Part shown: positions 1 to 7,251 of the stretch, one piece after another
Layout of the letters: each line of letters begins with the position of its first letter
Position numbering within the stretch: position 1 is the first letter of the stretch
NCBI RefSeq assembly: GCF_035920345.1
Contig: NZ_CP109149.1
Coordinates: forward strand, 4,960,001 to 5,024,000
Source of the DNA: Nocardia vinacea
GTDB lineage: Bacteria > Actinomycetota > Actinomycetes > Mycobacteriales > Mycobacteriaceae
Length of the DNA: 64,000 bases
Reading direction: 5' to 3'
Program-made: the position numbers and the translations under genes
Notes under the pieces: generated by a model
Told to the model about the DNA's origin: nothing
What the model saw: the letters and a program-made list of their open reading frames with translations, nothing else
Databases searched by the model: none

Positions 1-399
1 GCCCTGCACGATGGTGCGTAGCGGTAGCGGCATGGTCTTGATGCCGATATCCGCCCGTGCCGCACGGATATTCGCGGGGAACATCACGATCAGCAGCAGG
101 ATCAGGCCCGCAGCAGCCAGTTTGGCGATGGGCGGGATCAAAAGCCCTACTGCGCCACCGATTTCGAGCAAGCCGGTGAAGGTCACCCAGCCCGCCGGAT
201 TGGGCAGCCGCGGCGGCACCATGGCGATCAGTGCGCCGCGCTTCGGCTCGACGAAGTGCGCGCTCGAGGTGAGGGCGAACATCGCGGCCAGCCCGAGTGC
301 GGCGGCGTGCGGCCAGGAGTCGAGCCAACCGAGGTTGCCGAGCCAGCCGATGAACCGAGCGAGTCCGGCGATGACGATGAGTACAACCAGCGGTGCCAT
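1..399 (-). CDS. DoxX family membrane protein (3' end beyond window)
   Basis: The reverse strand reads open from an ATG at 399 to the window edge (133 codons, no stop seen), so the C-terminus is missing. It contains several hydrophobic stretches: residues ~4-20, a second around 'ALGLAAMFAL', then 'GLLEIGGAVGLLI' and 'AAAGLILLLIVMF'. A 'SSAHFVEPKRGAL' loop follows the second. This layout fits small four-helix DoxX/DoxD-like membrane proteins of unclear function. An AGGAGA ribosome-binding site lies just upstream of the ATG. It is divergent from a TetR gene, with two direct repeats between them, so it is probably that regulator's target. The family call rests on sequence feel and length. Confidence 0.7.
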   Translation of the reverse strand, partial: MAPLVVLIVIAGLARFIGWLGNLGWLDSWPHAAALGLAAMFALTSSAHFVEPKRGALIAMVPPRLPNPAGWVTFTGLLEIGGAVGLLIPPIAKLAAAGLILLLIVMFPANIRAARADIGIKTMPLPLRTIVQG

Positions 400-429
400 C
401 AGAGTCTCCTGTGGGTCGAGCACCAAATC

Positions 430-480
430 TTGACAGTGGCTAGATTAGGTCTGAGCGGGAAACTTGTCAATGGCTAGATT
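430..480. promoter_or_regulatory. Pair of 17-bp direct repeats, candidate TetR operator
   Basis: TTGACAGTGGCTAGATT (430-446) and TTGTCAATGGCTAGATT (464-480) differ at two positions and start 34 bp apart. They lie between the divergent DoxX and TetR genes. TAGATT inside each copy also looks like an actinobacterial -10 element. I infer an autoregulatory site for the TetR protein encoded at 499. Confidence 0.5.
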
Positions 481-498
481 TTGGGCGAACATCGAGAC

Positions 499-1068
499 AT
501 GGCGAAGAGCGGCTATCACCACGGCGATCTGCGGGCCACCATCCTGGCCGCGGCCGCCGATCAGATCGCGACCGACGGTGTCGACGCGGTATCCCTGCGC
601 GGGCTGGCCCGCCGGGCCGATGTCTCGCACGCGGCCCCCGCGCACCACTTCGGTGATCGCGCGGGACTATTGACCGCACTTGCTATCGAAGGTTTCGGCC
701 TGCTCGCCGAGCAGTTGGCCGCAGCCGGACCGGAACTCCGCGAGGTCGCGGTCGCCTACACGCGCTTCGCCCGCGAACATCCCGGCCATTTCGATGTGAT
801 GTTCCGGCGCGAACTCCTGCACGCCGACGACGAGCGCCTGGTCGCCGCCCGCACCGCGGCGGGTGCGGCGCTGCGCTCCGGGGTCTCGGTCATGCAGCCC
901 GACAACACCGTTGAGCAGCAACAAGCCACCCGCCTCGCCGCCTGGTCGCTGGTCCACGGCTTCGCGGCCCTGTGGCGCGAAGGGGCACTACAGGATTCGA
1001 CACTCGGTGACAGCTCTGATCCGGAAACCCTGGCCCGCCGGATGATCGCCACCGTCCACTTCGAATGA
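499..1068 (+). CDS. TetR/AcrR family transcriptional regulator
   Basis: A 189-residue protein. The N-terminus (MAKSGYHHGDLRATIL) is the classic start of one TetR subgroup, followed by a helix-turn-helix at about residues 28-50 ('SLRGLARRADVSHAAPAHHF', tryptophan-free variant). The C-terminal ligand domain contains 'FARFAREHPGHFDVMF'-like residues seen in regulators of this type. I chose ATG 499 over the in-frame TTG at 481 because the homologous region begins there. It is divergent from the DoxX gene, and the direct repeats at 430-480 are the likely operator. The ligand is unknown. Confidence 0.85.
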   Translation: MAKSGYHHGDLRATILAAAADQIATDGVDAVSLRGLARRADVSHAAPAHHFGDRAGLLTALAIEGFGLLAEQLAAAGPELREVAVAYTRFAREHPGHFDVMFRRELLHADDERLVAARTAAGAALRSGVSVMQPDNTVEQQQATRLAAWSLVHGFAALWREGALQDSTLGDSSDPETLARRMIATVHFE

Positions 1069-1105
1069 CTACGGCCCGTTCGCCTTGGGCCGTAAATTCT
1101 CTGGC

Positions 1106-1471
1106 ATGGATATCCACGCCTACCCCACCGAGGCGAGCACCCCCGTGGATCTCGCCGAGGCACAACGCCTCGCCGACCACTACCTGTCCACCGATGACGG
1201 CATCAGCAACCTGCTCACCGAATTCGACGCGGGGTTCACCGTCGTCGCCATCTTCCCGCCCGCACCGGGTATCGACCCACACAAACCCCCACTACCCCCG
1301 ACCATCGGCGGTTCGGTCTGCGTCATCGACAAACCCACCGGCGCCATCTCCTACTGGCCCACCTACCCCACCCCCGTGATCGCCGAACAGTACACGCAGG
1401 CAATGCAATCCGGCCGCCTGATCATCGAGGATGGTTGGCCGGAAGACGACGACGCCCCTGAAGACGACTGA
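1106..1471 (+). CDS. Small acidic protein resembling Imm35/YrhB-type immunity proteins
   Basis: A 121-residue acidic protein beginning MDIHAYPTEAS. The pattern is an N-terminal helix ('AEAQRLADHYL'), a hydrophobic strand ('GFTVVAIFPP'), a Gly-rich turn then 'GGSVCVIDKPTGAISYW', and an acidic tail. It recalls the Imm35/YrhB fold, in which a nucleotide-free alpha/beta immunity protein ends with a 'vdk.tG' strand; the match is weak. It starts 37 bases after the upstream TetR stop and no toxin is visible beside it. A second, decayed copy of its 3' end lies at 3490-3555, so the locus has been duplicated or rearranged. Confidence 0.55.
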   Translation: MDIHAYPTEASTPVDLAEAQRLADHYLSTDDGISNLLTEFDAGFTVVAIFPPAPGIDPHKPPLPPTIGGSVCVIDKPTGAISYWPTYPTPVIAEQYTQAMQSGRLIIEDGWPEDDDAPEDD

Positions 1472-1619
1472 GGTGTACCCCGAGCCGGGTCAGGTACTGC
1501 ACTTCTCCGACGACCCGACGATCGAGCGGTTTGTCCCGCGCATCGCGGCGACCGCTGGGATGCGGTGACCGGAAGCTTTCTCGGCTTCAGTGGGATTCGG
1601 ACGGGGGCGTGCCCGCGGA

Positions 1620-2447
1620 CTAGGCGAGGTGGGTGGTGATGGTGGTGCGGTCGGCTTCGGTGGCTGGAAGTTGCAGCACCAGAAGGAGATCCGGGTTTTC
1701 GACTAGGCGGAGTTGGAACAGCTCGAGGTTCATGGGGCCCGCTTCGGGGTGGTCGATGCCGATGGTGGCGGCGCGGAAGTCCTGGACCGGGTATTCCGAC
1801 CACCACGTGCGGAATTCGGGGCTGGCTTCGGTCAGGGCGGCGACGATGGCGGTGAGGCGGGGGTCGTCGGGGCGGCGGCCGACGAGGGCGCGGAATTGGC
1901 TCAGGACTGCGCGGGCCGCTGATTCCCAGTTGCGCATGGCGGCGCGGTTCCCTTTGTGGGTGAACATCATCCAGAGCATGTTGCGGCGATCCGGGTCGAG
2001 TTCGGCGGGGTCGACGCGCAGGCGGGTGTAGGCCTGGTTCCATACCACGAAATCGAAGTGGCCGTCGTGGATTACCGCAGGACTGGGCATCATCGAATCG
2101 ACCAGACGCTGTAGGCGGGACATGGCCTCGCCGGGCTGGGCCGCGGCGACCGGATCGGCGAGACCGGCCAGGCGGCGCAGGTGGCGGTGTTGTCCGGCAT
2201 CGAGGCGCAATGCCCTGGCCAGCGCGTCGACCACCTGCGGGCTCGCCGCGATCTTGCGGCCCTGCTCGAGCCAGGTGTACCAGGTCAGGCTCACCCCGGC
2301 GAGTTCGGCGACTTCTTCACGACGCAGGCCGGGCGTGCGCCGTCGGCCCGGTTCCAGATCCGGCAGCAGCCCGACATCGGTCGGCCGCAGCCGGGAGCGT
2401 TGCGCACGCAGGAATGCGGCAAGTTCGGCGCGGTGGCTATCTGTCAT
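1620..2447 (-). CDS. XRE-family regulator with MmyB-like ligand domain
   Basis: A 275-residue protein. The N-terminal helix-turn-helix at residues ~10-80 contains 'RTPGLRREEVAELAGVS' and 'YTWLEQGR', the signature of actinobacterial XRE regulators joined to an MmyB-like ligand-binding domain ('AVIHDGHFDFVVWNQAY', 'RNMLWMMFT', 'WWSEYPV'). I start it at the ATG at 2447 (MTDSHRAELAAFL), because the longer upstream reading has no domain. It is divergent from the NmrA-like reductase at 2560. Such regulators very commonly control a divergent short-chain reductase gene, so that is its likely target. Confidence 0.88.
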   Translation of the reverse strand: MTDSHRAELAAFLRAQRSRLRPTDVGLLPDLEPGRRRTPGLRREEVAELAGVSLTWYTWLEQGRKIAASPQVVDALARALRLDAGQHRHLRRLAGLADPVAAAQPGEAMSRLQRLVDSMMPSPAVIHDGHFDFVVWNQAYTRLRVDPAELDPDRRNMLWMMFTHKGNRAAMRNWESAARAVLSQFRALVGRRPDDPRLTAIVAALTEASPEFRTWWSEYPVQDFRAATIGIDHPEAGPMNLELFQLRLVENPDLLLVLQLPATEADRTTITTHLA

Positions 2448-2559
2448 CACATGCCCTCTGTGGGTAGCAGTATCGGTAACAGGACCGCGCCGCCGCCCGT
2501 CTCTAGCGTCGAGTGCAACAGGAGATCGAGAAACGATCACCCAGCACAAGGAGTTTGGC

Positions 2560-3444
2560 ATGACAGGCAGCAAGGGACCGGTTCTCGTGATCGGCGCGAC
2601 CGGACAGCAGGGCCGGGCGACCACGGCACAACTGCTCGAACGCGGTTGGGAAGTCCACGCATTCGTGCGTGATCTGACCTCGCCCGCAGCCAGCGCATTG
2701 CGCGAAAGCGGTGCGAACCTCATCGAAGGCGATCTGGACGACACCGCGTCGGTGCGAGCGGCCATGGACGGCACCTACGGCATCTTCCTGATGCTGACCA
2801 TGATGACCGGCGTGCACATCACCGCCGAGGGCATTGCGGCCGAACAACGGCGGGGCAAGGCGGTGGCCGAGATCGCCGCCGAGTCCGGCATCGAGCATTT
2901 GGTATACAGCTCGCTCAAGGGTGCGGGCGAGAATTCAGGTGTCGAGTACTACGCGGCAAAGGAAGCGATCGAAGCACACATCAAAGCACTCGACCTTCCG
3001 GCCACCGTATTGCGTCCGGTCTTCTTCATGGAAAATTTCAACGCGTTCAACCGTCCGGTGCTCGACGCGGACGGGCTCGTACTGAATCTCGCTGTGCGTG
3101 CGGATATTCCGGTATCACTGATCTCGGTACACGATATCGGCGCCTTCGCCGCCATCGCCTTCGACCGGCCGACGGACTTCCTCGGCCGCACTGTCCCCAT
3201 TGCAGGCGACCGGCTGACTCCACCCCAGATCGCCGAAACCTTCGGCCGAACAGCGGGATTACCCGCGCGCAGTTTCCAGGTGCCGATCGAACAGGTCCGC
3301 GCATTCGACGAGCAGGTGGGCAAGATGTTCGGCTATTTCAACGAGCGGCCGGACGAGCCGCTCGATCTCGCGGCGTTGCGGTCGGAGCACCCGGAGCTGA
3401 TGGATCTGGCGACCTGGCTGCGGGCGACGAACTGGAAGCCGTGA
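2560..3444 (+). CDS. NmrA-like NAD(P)-binding reductase
   Basis: A 294-residue atypical SDR. The Rossmann motif 'GATGQQGRAT' sits at residues ~12-21, followed by 'VRDLTSPAA' and 'YSSLKGAGE'. The central 'VEYYAAKEAIEAHIK' and 'TVLRPVFFMENF' are typical of the NmrA/HSCARG group, which bind NAD(P) and act as redox sensors or quinone/ketone reductases. A strong AAGGAG ribosome-binding site precedes ATG 2560. It is divergent from the XRE regulator. Its last codons (NWKP-stop) run directly into a relic of an idi gene at 3441. Confidence 0.85.
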   Translation: MTGSKGPVLVIGATGQQGRATTAQLLERGWEVHAFVRDLTSPAASALRESGANLIEGDLDDTASVRAAMDGTYGIFLMLTMMTGVHITAEGIAAEQRRGKAVAEIAAESGIEHLVYSSLKGAGENSGVEYYAAKEAIEAHIKALDLPATVLRPVFFMENFNAFNRPVLDADGLVLNLAVRADIPVSLISVHDIGAFAAIAFDRPTDFLGRTVPIAGDRLTPPQIAETFGRTAGLPARSFQVPIEQVRAFDEQVGKMFGYFNERPDEPLDLAALRSEHPELMDLATWLRATNWKP

Positions 3445-3487
3445 AAATGGCTGCGCGCGTGGCGATATCGAGCACACCGCACAGCCA
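3441..3487 (-). pseudogene. Relic of a second idi 3' end
   Basis: On the reverse strand this stretch reads WLCGVLDIATRAAIFTA in frame. The intact IPP isomerase at 6621-7217 reads WLHGVLDIATRAADFTHA near its C-terminus. The two DNA segments (3441-3487 and 6664-6710) agree at 41 of 47 bases by eye. Nothing of the N-terminal part of idi is found here, so this is a non-functional fragment. Confidence 0.7.
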
Positions 3488-3489
3488 AG

Positions 3490-3555
3490 TGCACGCAGGC
3501 AATGCAATCCGGCCGCCTCGTCATCGAGGACACCTGGCCGGAAGATGACGGTGCC
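3490..3555 (+). pseudogene. Relic of the Imm35-like gene 3' end
   Basis: It matches 1391-1456, near the end of the small acidic gene at 1106, at about 56 of 66 bases, and reads TQAMQSGRLVIEDTWPEDDG in the same frame where the intact gene has TQAMQSGRLIIEDGWPEDDD. No start or upstream body is present. It directly abuts the idi relic at 3441-3487, so this intergenic region is a mosaic of gene tails. Confidence 0.7.
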
Positions 3556-3733
3556 GAAGGCCAGGGCAGGTGGGCGCTGATGGCGGTTGCCCGAACTTCG
3601 GCGAGGTGGCGTCAAAGTTTCGTTGCGAGGCAACGGATCACGGTTCCCACCGTCCGATGAGCGGCCGCGCGCGACACTGGTCGGGCACACACCGGCCGGG
3701 TCTCGCATGACCGATCTCACCCTGGGAGACACA

Positions 3734-4942
3734 ATGAACGAGTCCGTCATTCAGCTGCCGACCGCTGGCGAGCCAATGTTCGAGACGTTCGAGCGAATCC
3801 GCCGGCGCGGTCCGGTCGTTCCGATCGAATTGGCTGGCAACGTCGCGGCCTGGGTCGCGGTGAGCTACCAGGCGGTCGGTGAGATCCTCGCCGGTGACGG
3901 CACATTGTTCAGCAAGAATGCGCGAAACTGCCCGGCGCTGCACGACGGTACGATTCCGGCGGATTGGCCGATGCGAGCCTTCACCGACATCGATCACATG
4001 CTCAACCTCGACGGCGCCGAACATCGGAGGCTGCGAAAGACGATCGGCCAGGCGTTCACCCCGGGCCGGGTCGCCACCCTCGAACCTCGGATCCGGCGAA
4101 TCATCACCGAACTCATCGATGACATTCCCGATCCCACCGCCGAGGTCGACCTCGTCGCCAACGTCACCATGCCGTTCCCCGTGCGGGTCATCTGCGAACT
4201 GTTCGGGGTACCGACATCCGATCAACGGCAATTCCGCGGCTGGGCGACCACGATCATGTCGCATCTGAGCACCGGCGAGGAGATTCAGGCCGCGATGGGT
4301 GCCATGATCGGCTACCTCACCGAGTTGCTGAACAGTAAGCGCCGACGTCCCGGCGACGATCTGACCTCTGCCCTGCTGCAGGCCAATGCCGACAACGGTT
4401 TGACCGACAAGGAGCTCGTCGACATGTTGTGGCTGGTCATCATGGCCGGACATGAGACCTCGGTGCATCTGCTCGGCAATGCGGTGGTCACACTGTGTAC
4501 CCACTCCGAGCAGCTGGCCAAGGCTCGGGCCGAGGACCGGTGGGAGGATGTCGTCGAAGAAATGCTGCGTTTCCGCTCCCCGGTGGGCAACATGTTCAAC
4601 CGGTATGCGCTACAGGACGTCACGATCGACGGCATCGATATTCCCGCCGGGGCCATTGTGGGATGGTACGGCGGCGTCGGGCGGGATCCGAGTCATTACC
4701 CGAGCGCGGATAACTTCGACATAGACCACGATCACCGAGACCAGCTGGCGTTCGGCCGGGGGCCGCATTTCTGTCTCGGTGCGCCGTTGGCCAGACTGGA
4801 GGGCCGTACGGCATTGTCCGCCCTGTTCAACCGGTTCCCGCGCTTGCGCCTGGCCTGCGACCCCGCCGCCATTCCCTATAGCCCGCAATTCATCACCTGC
4901 GGGCCGCTCGCCCTACCGGTGGTTCTCGACCCCCGCGGGTAG
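3734..4942 (+). CDS. Cytochrome P450
   Basis: A 402-residue soluble bacterial P450. Its I-helix oxygen-binding motif is 'AGHETS' (residues ~237-242), the K-helix ExxR is 'EEMLRFR', and the heme loop is 'FGRGPHFCLG' with the axial Cys near residue 349. It is a monooxygenase needing separate ferredoxin and reductase, none of which is adjacent. I chose ATG 3734 because a GGGAGA box lies five bases upstream; ATG 3708 is possible. It is convergent with the SnoaL-like gene at 5028, and short copies of one junction sequence lie on both sides (3432-3458 and 4993-5019). The substrate cannot be told from sequence. Confidence 0.93.
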   Translation: MNESVIQLPTAGEPMFETFERIRRRGPVVPIELAGNVAAWVAVSYQAVGEILAGDGTLFSKNARNCPALHDGTIPADWPMRAFTDIDHMLNLDGAEHRRLRKTIGQAFTPGRVATLEPRIRRIITELIDDIPDPTAEVDLVANVTMPFPVRVICELFGVPTSDQRQFRGWATTIMSHLSTGEEIQAAMGAMIGYLTELLNSKRRRPGDDLTSALLQANADNGLTDKELVDMLWLVIMAGHETSVHLLGNAVVTLCTHSEQLAKARAEDRWEDVVEEMLRFRSPVGNMFNRYALQDVTIDGIDIPAGAIVGWYGGVGRDPSHYPSADNFDIDHDHRDQLAFGRGPHFCLGAPLARLEGRTALSALFNRFPRLRLACDPAAIPYSPQFITCGPLALPVVLDPRG

Positions 4943-4992
4943 CGCCGGGAGTCGCCGGTGGCACCGATGCGGTTTCAGCGAGGTGCCACGAC

Positions 4993-5019
4993 CTGGAAGC
5001 CGTGAAATCGGCTGCGCGC
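4993..5019. repeat. Copy of the NmrA/idi-relic junction (other copy 3432-3458)
   Basis: Twenty-five of 27 bases match 3432-3458, the point where the end of the NmrA-like gene (codons for WKP and stop) meets the idi relic. The reverse strand here still reads RAADFTA, like idi. The P450 gene is thus bracketed by two copies of the same junction, as expected if it was inserted into, or duplicated with, this segment. Confidence 0.6.
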
Positions 5020-5027
5020 CTATGGGT

Positions 5028-5501
5028 CTACGAGATGTCGGCAAGGTCGAGAACGGAACTGGGGTAGGTGATGCCATCAGGAATGGGGGCATCGGGCTGA
5101 TGCATCAGAAGATCGCACTTGCGCCGGGCGATGACCCACGATCCGTTCTGCTGAATCAATCGGTCACGGTATAGCGTTCGTGAGCGATTGATGAGTTTCG
5201 GTCGATCGTGCATCGTCCACTCGACGAACCCGTAACAGGTCGCCCAGATACCGTCGGCGTCCACACCCACGACGTGATTGGTCATGGCGTGCTGGATCCA
5301 CGTGCAGTCGTCGTGAAAGGGCACGAAGAACTCCAACCAGTGCTCGATCCCCGCGAACGGCATGCCCGGGTACTCCGCGACAACGTCGGGGGTGAACAAC
5401 GCCCGAAAGAGATCCCAGTCGCGCGTGTCGATCGCACGCGCATATCCGTTCTGCAATCGCATCGCTTCGATCGCGATGTCGGCCAGCTCGCTGCTCGTCA
5501 T
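5028..5501 (-). CDS. SnoaL-like / NTF2-fold protein
   Basis: A 157-residue protein of the NTF2 superfamily (SnoaL_4-like). Features are 'QNGYARAIDTRDWDLFRALFTPDVVAEYPG', split by convention into the first helix-strand unit, then 'HWLEFFVPFHDDCTWIQHAMTNH' and 'RTLYRDRLIQQNGSWVIARRK'. The His residues in 'IQHAMTNH' sit where dehydratase or ring-hydroxylase beta-like members carry theirs. The start at ATG 5501 is supported by an AGGAGA box; the longer reading from 5540 has none. It is convergent with the P450, so a joint tailoring role is possible but unproven. Confidence 0.8.
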   Translation of the reverse strand: MTSSELADIAIEAMRLQNGYARAIDTRDWDLFRALFTPDVVAEYPGMPFAGIEHWLEFFVPFHDDCTWIQHAMTNHVVGVDADGIWATCYGFVEWTMHDRPKLINRSRTLYRDRLIQQNGSWVIARRKCDLLMHQPDAPIPDGITYPSSVLDLADIS

Positions 5502-5668
5502 CTCAGTCTCTCCTGGTGCTCCGCTTGTTCCGGCGAGCAATACCGTATACCCATTTCGACACTCTGGAGACTATTTAGCAGTTTGCAGACTTCGGCAAAG
5601 CCAGTGAACGCTACACGCCCCGATACCGACGGGATTCGCCCTCACGCCGGAGGTTCGAGTAGTCGCCC

Positions 5669-5741
5669 GAACAAGATCAGGTGGAATCCATGGCGGCATC
5701 GCCCGAGAAGCCTCCGCCACCAGTTCCACCTGATCTTGTTC
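5669..5741. repeat. Perfect 18-bp inverted repeat (large hairpin)
   Basis: The left arm 5669-5686 is GAACAAGATCAGGTGGAA, and the right arm 5724-5741 is its exact reverse complement. Inside, after symmetric 4-base gaps, TGGCGG (5691-5696) pairs with CCGCCA (5714-5719), leaving a 17-base loop. There is no U-tract. It lies upstream of the SnoaL-like gene in a gene-poor stretch. It could be a structured RNA, a protein-binding cruciform or the remnant of a mobile element; no transposase is near. Confidence 0.8.
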
Positions 5742-5767
5742 CCTATCCGGCCCATATCATTACACTC

Positions 5768-5998
5768 TTATTGACGAGATTGCGGGGCGAGGTAAGGGCG
5801 TTCGGATGGAAGCCTCGGGTAGCTGCCGGTGTCGCAGAGGTCGACGGTGACGGCGTCGACGTAATGCTGTGTCGGGTGCTCGCGTACGAAGATCAGCGCT
5901 GCGGTGAGGCAGGCGGCGAAGTCGAATCGGGCGCCATGCAGGAATACACTCAGATGCACATCGGGCCCTCCTGGGTGCGGAGATATGTTCTCGCTCAT
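5768..5998 (-). CDS. Possible small hypothetical protein
   Basis: A 76-codon frame (MSENISPHPGGPDVHLSVFL...) with a plausible amino-acid mix and an amphipathic middle ('ACLTAALIFVREHP'). I recognise no family. The overlapping frame upstream on the same strand is antisense to a DUF397 relic, which weakens the case for an operon. This may be coding, starting at 5998 or at a later GTG, or may be chance. Confidence 0.25.
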   Translation of the reverse strand: MSENISPHPGGPDVHLSVFLHGARFDFAACLTAALIFVREHPTQHYVDAVTVDLCDTGSYPRLPSERPYLAPQSRQ

Positions 5999-6036
5999 GC
6001 GTTTTCGTTGTCGGCGACGTTGATCGGCACGGTATC

Positions 6037-6198
6037 GATTGCGTCATCTTCGTCGCCGTGGTCGTAGTCGGCGCACCAACCGTCTTCATCTACCTCGGTG
6101 ATCCCAAGAACCCGACCGGCCCGGCGCTGGTGTTCACTCCTGGCGAGTGGGATGCCTTCACCGCTGGCGTCAATGATGGCGAGTTCGATCGGCCATAG
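6037..6198 (+). pseudogene. DUF397-domain relic or fragment
   Basis: The frame ends GDPKNPTGPALVFTPGEWD followed by AFTAGVNDGEFDRP and a stop at 6196-6198. This is an unmistakable DUF397 C-terminus ('DSKDP.GP.L.FTP.EW.AF..GV..GEF'). Upstream, 'DC' at 6037-6042 fits the conserved DCVEVA site, but the following residues (VIFVAVVVVGAP) do not match and no start with a ribosome-binding site is visible. DUF397 proteins normally sit beside an XRE/DUF5753 regulator gene, and none is adjacent here. I treat it as an orphan, probably decayed. Confidence 0.65.
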
Positions 6199-6306
6199 GT
6201 TATGTCTCACGCCTCTGCCCGCACCACTCGCCTACGAACGGCAGCAACTTGCCAATCCATTTAGGCTGCAAGGCAAATCATTGCCAAGTGTAGAGGGTGA
6301 GACACG

Positions 6307-6522
6307 ATGACGAACCTCGTCTTGGTGCTGGCGGTCCTGGACATTGCGTTGATGACGATATTGATCATCGTCTACCGCATCCCTCGCCTATCGCGCAGCT
6401 TGCAGACCATGCCTGTGGTGCAACGCTATTGGCGTCCGAACTGGCCAGAGCTCAGAGGAATGATCCCGCTGCTGCTCCTGGTCCTGGTGGGTGTGTTGTG
6501 GGGGCTCATAAGCCTGCTGTGA
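6307..6522 (+). CDS. Small two-helix membrane protein
   Basis: A 71-residue protein with two predicted transmembrane helices (residues ~3-23 'LVLVLAVLDIALMTILIIV', and ~51-71 'GMIPLLLLVLVGVLWGLIS'), separated by a basic/aromatic loop ('RIPRLSRSLQ', 'QRYWRPNWPELR'). A GAGGGTGAG box lies upstream of the ATG. No family is recognised. It is convergent with the end of the minus-strand biosynthetic operon. Confidence 0.55.
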   Translation: MTNLVLVLAVLDIALMTILIIVYRIPRLSRSLQTMPVVQRYWRPNWPELRGMIPLLLLVLVGVLWGLISLL

Positions 6523-6620
6523 TCTCGTCGCCGGTCCAGTATCAACGGCGCCTAGCATCGAAAGCGCCGTGGTCGGCGTGCGGGATGTTCCGCGGCTGCG
6601 CTCGCTTGTTCAGGTGCGCC

Positions 6621-7217
6621 CTAGCCGAGTCCCCGGTAGCAGGCCTTCTTGCCGTCTGCGTGAGTGAAATCCGCTGCGCGCGTGGCGATATCGAGGACAC
6701 CGTGCAGCCACGGCGTGTATGAGTCGGCTGCCGCCGCGATGTCTTCGAGCAGGTCGACAGGGTCGGCCCAGATGCATTCGGAGACCTCGGCCGGGTCGGG
6801 GTGCGGCAGATCGTTGGATATGACGCCGACCAGCACGTGGTCCCATTCGTGCTCCACCTGATTGCCGCGCGGGTCGGCGGCCCGATAGCGGTAGATACCC
6901 GCCTCGGTCAACTCCGTGACCGTCAGGTTCAGCTCTTCCTGAAGCCGGATCGACGCCGCGGCGAGCACGTTCTGGCCGGGTGCGGGGTGGCCGCAGCAGG
7001 AATTCGAAAGTCGTTGTGGAAAGCGGGTTTTGACTGCGGCTCGACGTTGCAGCAGGATCCGCCCGGACGGGTCGTACAGCAGTACCGAGAAAGCACGGTG
7101 CAATTGACCGGGCGCGCGGTGTGCCTCGGCCACAGAACGTGCTCCGATTGCGCGGCCGTGCTCATCGACCAGTTCGACGAGCAGAGTCTCACGATCGGTG
7201 CGAATCTCGGTGGTCAT
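6621..7217 (-). CDS. idi: Isopentenyl-diphosphate delta-isomerase, type I
   Basis: A 198-residue Nudix-fold enzyme that interconverts isopentenyl and dimethylallyl diphosphate. The catalytic Cys is in 'NSCCGHP' (about residue 74) and the catalytic Glu in 'EHEWDHV' (about residue 122). The metal-binding Nudix-like helix 'AAASIRLQEELNL' is present. The length is normal for the bacterial enzyme. It is the last gene of the PKS/oxoamine-synthase operon, 34 bases after ubiA, and presumably supplies the allylic starter used by prenyl-chain synthesis for that prenyltransferase. A fragment of a second idi copy lies at 3441-3487. Confidence 0.97.
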   Translation of the reverse strand: MTTEIRTDRETLLVELVDEHGRAIGARSVAEAHRAPGQLHRAFSVLLYDPSGRILLQRRAAVKTRFPQRLSNSCCGHPAPGQNVLAAASIRLQEELNLTVTELTEAGIYRYRAADPRGNQVEHEWDHVLVGVISNDLPHPDPAEVSECIWADPVDLLEDIAAAADSYTPWLHGVLDIATRAADFTHADGKKACYRGLG

Positions 7218-7251
7218 AATGATCGTGGCTCCATGGTCTTTCGTGATTCGA

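Noticed and set aside
5995..6210. Minus-strand small gene overlapping by ATGA with the frame at 5768-5998
   Set aside because: It is antisense to an unmistakable DUF397 C-terminus on the plus strand, so the overlap is probably coincidence.
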